Assembly (NCBI RefSeq): GCF_019423325.1
Contig: NZ_JAHZBQ010000002.1
Coordinates: forward strand, 186,001-250,000
Origin: Campylobacter sp.
GTDB lineage: Bacteria; Campylobacterota; Campylobacteria; Campylobacterales; Campylobacteraceae
Reading direction: 5' to 3'
Length of the DNA: 64,000 nt
Of the stretch, positions 60,238 to 64,000 are shown piece after piece. The translations under genes were made by a program, and so were the position numbers. The notes under the pieces are model-generated. The model saw only the letters and a list, made by a program, of their open reading frames with translations. It had not been told where the DNA came from and did no database searches. The stretch's first letter is position 1; every line of letters begins with the position of its first letter.

Positions 60238-61014
60238 TCAGTCTTTTTGCATATATTTGGCTTTGCCAAGGGCGTTGTTTGCGATGAACTGATAAAGGCT
60301 CGGCGCCTGAAGCTTGGCTAGCTCGGGGTATTTGGCTTTAAGCGTCTTCCAGATATCATAGACTCGCATACCGCTTGCGTAAAGCTTCATAATCTCGCTA
60401 AAATGCGGATCGTAAAGGCTTGGCTTTTTATACAGCGAGAGTTTGCGGTCGGTATCCAGCACCGCGTTTGCCTCGATAAAAGCGGCTAGATCGCGCTCGC
60501 TTACTTTGGCAAAATCCTTTTCGTAGTGAGATTTCATATACTTTAAAATTTCTTTATTGCTGATGCCTTGGAAGTGCATTTTTTTGATTTCGAAGCGATA
60601 CGCGTATAAGAAATCTTCGCTTTTTTGGGCGATTGCGCGAAGTCTTGTTTTTTCATCTTTGAACGTCACGGAGATAAAGTGCGTAAGCCCGGGCGCAGTA
60701 ACGGCGTTTTTGAACGCTTCGTCCTCCTCGCCGATCTTTTTTAAGATCGCCTTGACGGTGTAGCCCTCGGCGATGAGGTTTGAAATTTTATCTTTATATG
60801 GCTTGTAGTCGAATCGCACGCGCCTAAAGCCCGTCTCGACGCTGATTTTTTTGTAGATCCTCGCATGCTCTCTAGATGTAAAATACCTTGATTTCAGCCC
60901 TTTACGGAGTTGTTCGGCAACCGCGGTAAAATCGTCATAATCGGCGATAGACGCGATTAATTCCTTTTCGTTTACGACCCTGCCGTTAACGACCGCGATG
61001 GTAATGACCTTCAT
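60238..61014 (-). CDS. Unknown protein with three HTH-like tandem repeats
   Basis: 258 aa from ATG 61014 with AAAGGAG upstream. Three about 43-residue modules repeat a pattern of I-x-x-L/M, then G-x-x-V/N-x-x-I-x-K, ending x-F-I-x: ISNLIAEGYTVKAILKKI (76-93), IKKMHFQGISNKEILKYM (143-160), IMKLYASGMRVYDIWKTL (208-225), each followed by an LxxFIxxN-like helix. No known domain assigned. The repeats look like helix-turn-helix units, so DNA or RNA binding is an inference only. Confidence 0.6.
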   Translation of the reverse strand: MKVITIAVVNGRVVNEKELIASIADYDDFTAVAEQLRKGLKSRYFTSREHARIYKKISVETGFRRVRFDYKPYKDKISNLIAEGYTVKAILKKIGEEDEAFKNAVTAPGLTHFISVTFKDEKTRLRAIAQKSEDFLYAYRFEIKKMHFQGISNKEILKYMKSHYEKDFAKVSERDLAAFIEANAVLDTDRKLSLYKKPSLYDPHFSEIMKLYASGMRVYDIWKTLKAKYPELAKLQAPSLYQFIANNALGKAKYMQKD

Positions 61015-61266
61015 ATTTTCTCCTTTGATTGGGCACAATTCTAACTTAAAACTATAAACTCAAATTTAATTATTTATTATCAAGGATTGCGGAGGATTTG
61101 CGTTTGCAAGGCAGAATTTTACGCACTAAAATTTAGCATTTTGATTGATTTTTATATCTTTTTGTGCTTGTTCTCACGCTGCTTTTTTATACTTTTTGCA
61201 TAAAGATGAAGCGGGTTTGCAGAGATAAATTTTACCCGCAAACTTTAACTAAATTGCCCGCACAAA

Positions 61267-61626
61267 TTAGCTTTTTTTAAACGAAAAAAGCTTTTTGATC
61301 TTCGTAAGTCCTAGCTTCATGCCGCTATATTTCATCATCTTAGCCATATTTACCCACATTTCACGCTCATAGCACGGATGCGGGCAGTGGTGACAGCGTG
61401 GCTTTTCGGTATGCGGGCAGGCGCGTAAGCGCGCGTAGGCGTAACGCAGCATCCGCTCGCAGTCGCTACAGAGATGAAAGTGCGTCTGCACTAGCCCCTT
61501 ATCGTCTTTATAGTCATGAAGCACGGCGCCATCTTTTTTAAGCGCATCCGCATGCTTGCCATCGCAGTAAATTTGGATAAATTTCGTCACCGTATTTACT
61601 TCGTAAATAAATTTTTCGCTCGTCAT
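61267..61626 (-). CDS. YgbA_NO family (nitrous oxide-stimulated promoter) protein
   Basis: 119 aa. IQIYCDGKHADALKKDGAVLHDY, then LCSDCERMLRYAYARLRACPHTEKPRCHHCPHPCYEREMWVNMAKMMKYSGMKLGL. Conserved cysteines (CSDC, CPH, CHHCPHPC) probably bind a metal. The family was named from induction by nitrogen oxides in E. coli (YgbA). It lies with the triple-repeat gene upstream on the same strand, 228 bases away. Confidence 0.9.
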   Translation of the reverse strand: MTSEKFIYEVNTVTKFIQIYCDGKHADALKKDGAVLHDYKDDKGLVQTHFHLCSDCERMLRYAYARLRACPHTEKPRCHHCPHPCYEREMWVNMAKMMKYSGMKLGLTKIKKLFSFKKS

Positions 61627-61727
61627 ATTTGATCCTTTGGGCGGATTTTATCTAAAAGAGACAAAAATACTCTTGAGCGCGCTCAAGTTAGAATTTATAG
61701 AATTTTAAAATTCCGCGGAATTTCGCT

Positions 61728-62756
61728 TTATCTTTCGACCTTGTTGCTTAATAGAGTCGCAATGAAGCGTGTTTTGTCGTTTGAAGCAAGCGCGATTTGC
61801 AAGCTCATCGTAAGCGGCACAGCCAAAAATAGCCCGCCGATACCAAGCACGAAGCCCCACAGCAGTAGCCCTGCAAGCACACTGATCGTTGAAAGCCCGA
61901 GCCCTTGCCCTAAAAATCGTGGCTCGATGATATTTCCGATCGCTACGTTTACAACCAAATAAATTGCGATAGTCCAGATGCTAGAGCTTATATCCATCGT
62001 AGCTAGCGTCACAAAAAGCGTCGGAAAGACCGCTACGATCGAGCCTATCGTAGGAATGAAATTTAGCACGAAAGCTAAAATCCCCCACAGCGCAGCATAT
62101 GGGACACCAAGAGCCCACAGCCCAAGTCCGATGAGCGCGCCGGTGCAAGCCGAAGCGATAGTTTTGATTAGTAGATATTTTTTGAGGCTGGAGGCAAATT
62201 TCTTCACGAAAGTGTGCGTAGCACGGCTACTTTGCGAAAAATAGCGGATTTTTTCGTCGATCACGGAGCTTTCAAAGACCATAAATGAAACCATTATAAA
62301 AATGAAAAATCCCGTCGAGACTATCGAGCCTGTTTTGCGAAGTAGTGCAGATAGCTGCGCGGCGGCTTCGCTCGGATCAATGCCTAGGCTTGCGGCGTTA
62401 AGCTCTATGCCGAATAGAGAGAGCTTCGCACTCACGCCTCCTAGCACCTCTTCAAATTTTGCTTGCAGCTCGGGTAGGCGCGCTGAAAATTCCTTGATCG
62501 CATCGAAGATGACTGCGCCGAAAAACACTATAATCGCCACGAAAGCGAAAGTGATGATGAGGAAACTAAAGACGCGCCCGACGCGGATCTTTTGGACGTA
62601 GAGCACCAGCGGCGAGACGAGCACCGTGATGAAAATAGCTAGCAAAAATGGCACGACGATAGCCTGCGCGGCTTTAAGACCAGCCAGGATGATTACGACG
62701 CAAGCAACCGACATCAAGGACATTTGAAGCTTCAAGGATTCTCCTAAATTTGACAT
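61728..62756 (-). CDS. AI-2E family transporter (PerM/YhhT-like)
   Basis: 342 aa, about eight hydrophobic helices. SMVFESSVIDEKIRYFSQ and ALWGILAFVLNFIPTIGSIVAVFPTLFV, GNIIEPRFLGQGLGLSTISVLAGLLLWGF are the conserved C-terminal blocks. Homologues act as exporters or antiporters of varied substrates; the AI-2 role is not general. Ends upstream of a divergent methyltransferase. Confidence 0.93.
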   Translation of the reverse strand: MSNLGESLKLQMSLMSVACVVIILAGLKAAQAIVVPFLLAIFITVLVSPLVLYVQKIRVGRVFSFLIITFAFVAIIVFFGAVIFDAIKEFSARLPELQAKFEEVLGGVSAKLSLFGIELNAASLGIDPSEAAAQLSALLRKTGSIVSTGFFIFIMVSFMVFESSVIDEKIRYFSQSSRATHTFVKKFASSLKKYLLIKTIASACTGALIGLGLWALGVPYAALWGILAFVLNFIPTIGSIVAVFPTLFVTLATMDISSSIWTIAIYLVVNVAIGNIIEPRFLGQGLGLSTISVLAGLLLWGFVLGIGGLFLAVPLTMSLQIALASNDKTRFIATLLSNKVER

Positions 62757-62938
62757 TTTCGCAGAGCTTTTACGCGAAATTTTGGTAAAAAGATTTTAAC
62801 TAAAATTCCATAAATTTTAAGACGGAATTTTAAAATTTCATCGCAGAATTCTAAGATATGCGCAAATTCTTAGCGGGCGCAAGAAAAGTTAGAATTTTTT
62901 GCTAAAATTTTGTGAAATTTACATAAGCAGGATCAAAA

Positions 62939-64000
62939 ATGAAACTTCCCAAGCAGCTTTTAGACCGCTACGGCGCCGAGCGTCAAAGCGCGGGCGAGGC
63001 GCAGCGGACGGCGAACGCGATCGCCTTCGCGCCGGTGGTCTTTCAGGTCTCGCGACTGATGAAAAAATTTGGAATTTTAAGCGCGCTTAATGAGGCGCGG
63101 GACGGGCTAAGCATAAATGAGATCGCGCAGAAACTCTCGCTTAGTGAATACGCCGTAAAGCTGCTTTTGGAAAGTTCGCTTAGCATCGGCACGGTGCTGC
63201 TGTGCGGCGAGAAATTTCGGCTCAGCAAGGCGGGGTATTTTCTGCTCACCGACGAGATGGTGGACGTTGATATGGACTTCATCCACGACGTGTGCTACGA
63301 GGGGCTATTTAGGCTCGAAGAGACGCTAGAATCGGGCAAACCAGAGGGGCTAAAGGTTTTTGGGCAGTGGGCCACGATCTACGAGGCGCTTTCGCATCTG
63401 CCGCCGCACGTGCGCAAGAGCTGGCTGGCGTTTGATCATTTTTATTCGGATTTGGCGTTTGAGCCCGCGCTAAAGATCATTTTCTCGCGCAAGACGGATA
63501 AAATTTTAGACGTAGGCGGCAATACGGGGCGCTTTGCTAAGCGGTGCGTAGGCTACGACGAAAATGTGCGCGTCACGATAATGGATCTTGCGGGGCAGAT
63601 CGCGCTGATGAAAGACGCCGTCGCAGGCGCGCAGGGCGCAGGGCGCATAGAGGGGCTTGCGGCCGATCTGCTGGATCCCGCCACGCGCTTTCCGTGCGGC
63701 TTTGACGCGATCTGGCTCAGTCAGTTTTTGGACTGCTTCGGCGAGGAGCAGATCGTAAGCATCCTCTCGCGCGCGGCGGAGTCGATGAGCGCGGAGACGC
63801 GGCTTTATATTTTGGAGCCGTTTTGGGACAGGCAGCGCTACGAAACCGCCGCGTATAGCATGACGCAGATCAGCGTGTATTTCGCCGCTATGGCAAACGG
63901 CAATAGCAAAATTTATCATTCGGACGATATGATTAAATTTGCGCAGCGCGCAGGGCTTAAAATTTCGCAAATTCACGACGGACTCGGCGTCGGACACACG
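62939..64000 (+). CDS. SAM-dependent methyltransferase (O-MT type), 3' end outside window
   Basis: 354 codons from ATG 62939 (AGGATCAAAA upstream), continuing past 64000. The first 110 residues form a winged-helix dimerisation domain (LMKKFGILSALNEARDGLSINEIAQKLSLSEYAVKLLLE). KILDVGGNTGRFAKRC (about 188) is the SAM glycine motif, and VTIMDLAGQI follows. The acceptor is unknown; small-molecule O- or C-methyltransferases of this type exist in secondary pathways. Starts only 182 bases from divergent AI-2E transporter. Confidence 0.88.
   Translation, partial: MKLPKQLLDRYGAERQSAGEAQRTANAIAFAPVVFQVSRLMKKFGILSALNEARDGLSINEIAQKLSLSEYAVKLLLESSLSIGTVLLCGEKFRLSKAGYFLLTDEMVDVDMDFIHDVCYEGLFRLEETLESGKPEGLKVFGQWATIYEALSHLPPHVRKSWLAFDHFYSDLAFEPALKIIFSRKTDKILDVGGNTGRFAKRCVGYDENVRVTIMDLAGQIALMKDAVAGAQGAGRIEGLAADLLDPATRFPCGFDAIWLSQFLDCFGEEQIVSILSRAAESMSAETRLYILEPFWDRQRYETAAYSMTQISVYFAAMANGNSKIYHSDDMIKFAQRAGLKISQIHDGLGVGHT

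Noticed and set aside
1..64000. CRISPR array, prophage or IS element
   Set aside because: No regularly spaced direct repeats, no transposase/integrase/phage structural gene seen in any frame.

Overview
The window looks like the chromosome of a Campylobacter species with moderate GC content, probably one of the higher-GC oral/host-associated species (C. gracilis-like). This is inferred from protein family signatures, from meso-DAP cell-wall genes (dapB, dapF, DAP-type murE), the dba-dsbI pair, the pldA-mobA pair, an Hcp-like Sel1 protein, and gene orders I recall from C. jejuni (dapB-purF; nifU-orf-murE-ybaB-ispA-tkt; dapF-coaE-purM; ilvE-SPFH). There is no integrase, transposase, prophage or CRISPR array. 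The mobile-looking content is limited to broken genes and orphan immunity-like genes. Spacer DNA is full of A/T runs of the AAATTT / TAAAATTT type.

Layout. 0-9.5 kb: fabZ (partial), queH, dapB, purF, a molbindin, peroxiredoxin bcp, a neutral zinc metallopeptidase, and several broken genes (MNT nucleotidyltransferase, flavodoxin-fold oxidoreductase, glyoxalase/VOC). 9.6-13 kb: the alpha ribosomal operon infA-rpmJ-rpsM-rpsK-rpsD-rpoA-rplQ on the + strand, closed by a perfect hairpin. 13-23 kb: an L,D-transpeptidase, then NifU-like, murE, panD, ybaB, ispA and tkt, interrupted by two unknown genes and a DUF4259-type relic. 23-29 kb: tRNA-Ser(CGA), GrpB, a threonine-synthase-like PLP enzyme with RidA under a divergent YheO-type regulator, and a phosphoethanolamine-transferase-like sulfatase. 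29.5-39.9 kb: the S10-spc operon rpsJ to secY-map on the - strand, driven by a fully consensus sigma70 promoter. 40-42.4 kb: an AAA-type ATPase, a winged-helix regulator with a perfect inverted-repeat operator, and two tiny coupled membrane proteins. 43-49.6 kb: dapF, Sel1/Hcp protein, coaE, purM, an Imm10-like gene, then a cupin/CMD/SDR redox cluster. 49.7-51.1 kb: a deletion scar joining a headless aldo/keto reductase to a headless AraC regulator. 51.6-53.5 kb: dba-dsbI plus a periplasmic propeller-like protein. 54-64 kb: an LRR plus NTF2-like protein, hisIE, SPFH protein, ilvE, pldA, mobA, a triple-repeat HTH-like protein, a YgbA_NO protein, an AI-2E family transporter and the start of a methyltransferase.

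Functional themes are translation, peptidoglycan precursor supply, purine/His/Ile-Val/pantothenate/CoA biosynthesis, isoprenoids, and periplasmic redox. The most unusual signals are: the conserved-looking inversion that splits the ribosomal supercluster exactly between map and infA; paired 19-bp palindromic repeats flanking the divergent rpsJ/ATPase promoter region; a 12+12 bp perfect operator before the winged-helix gene; recurrent Asn-Ser-Ala-rich insertions in unrelated conserved enzymes; a three-fold repeated HTH-like protein; and scattered immunity-like orphan genes without toxins. I see no clear complete new defence or mobile system.
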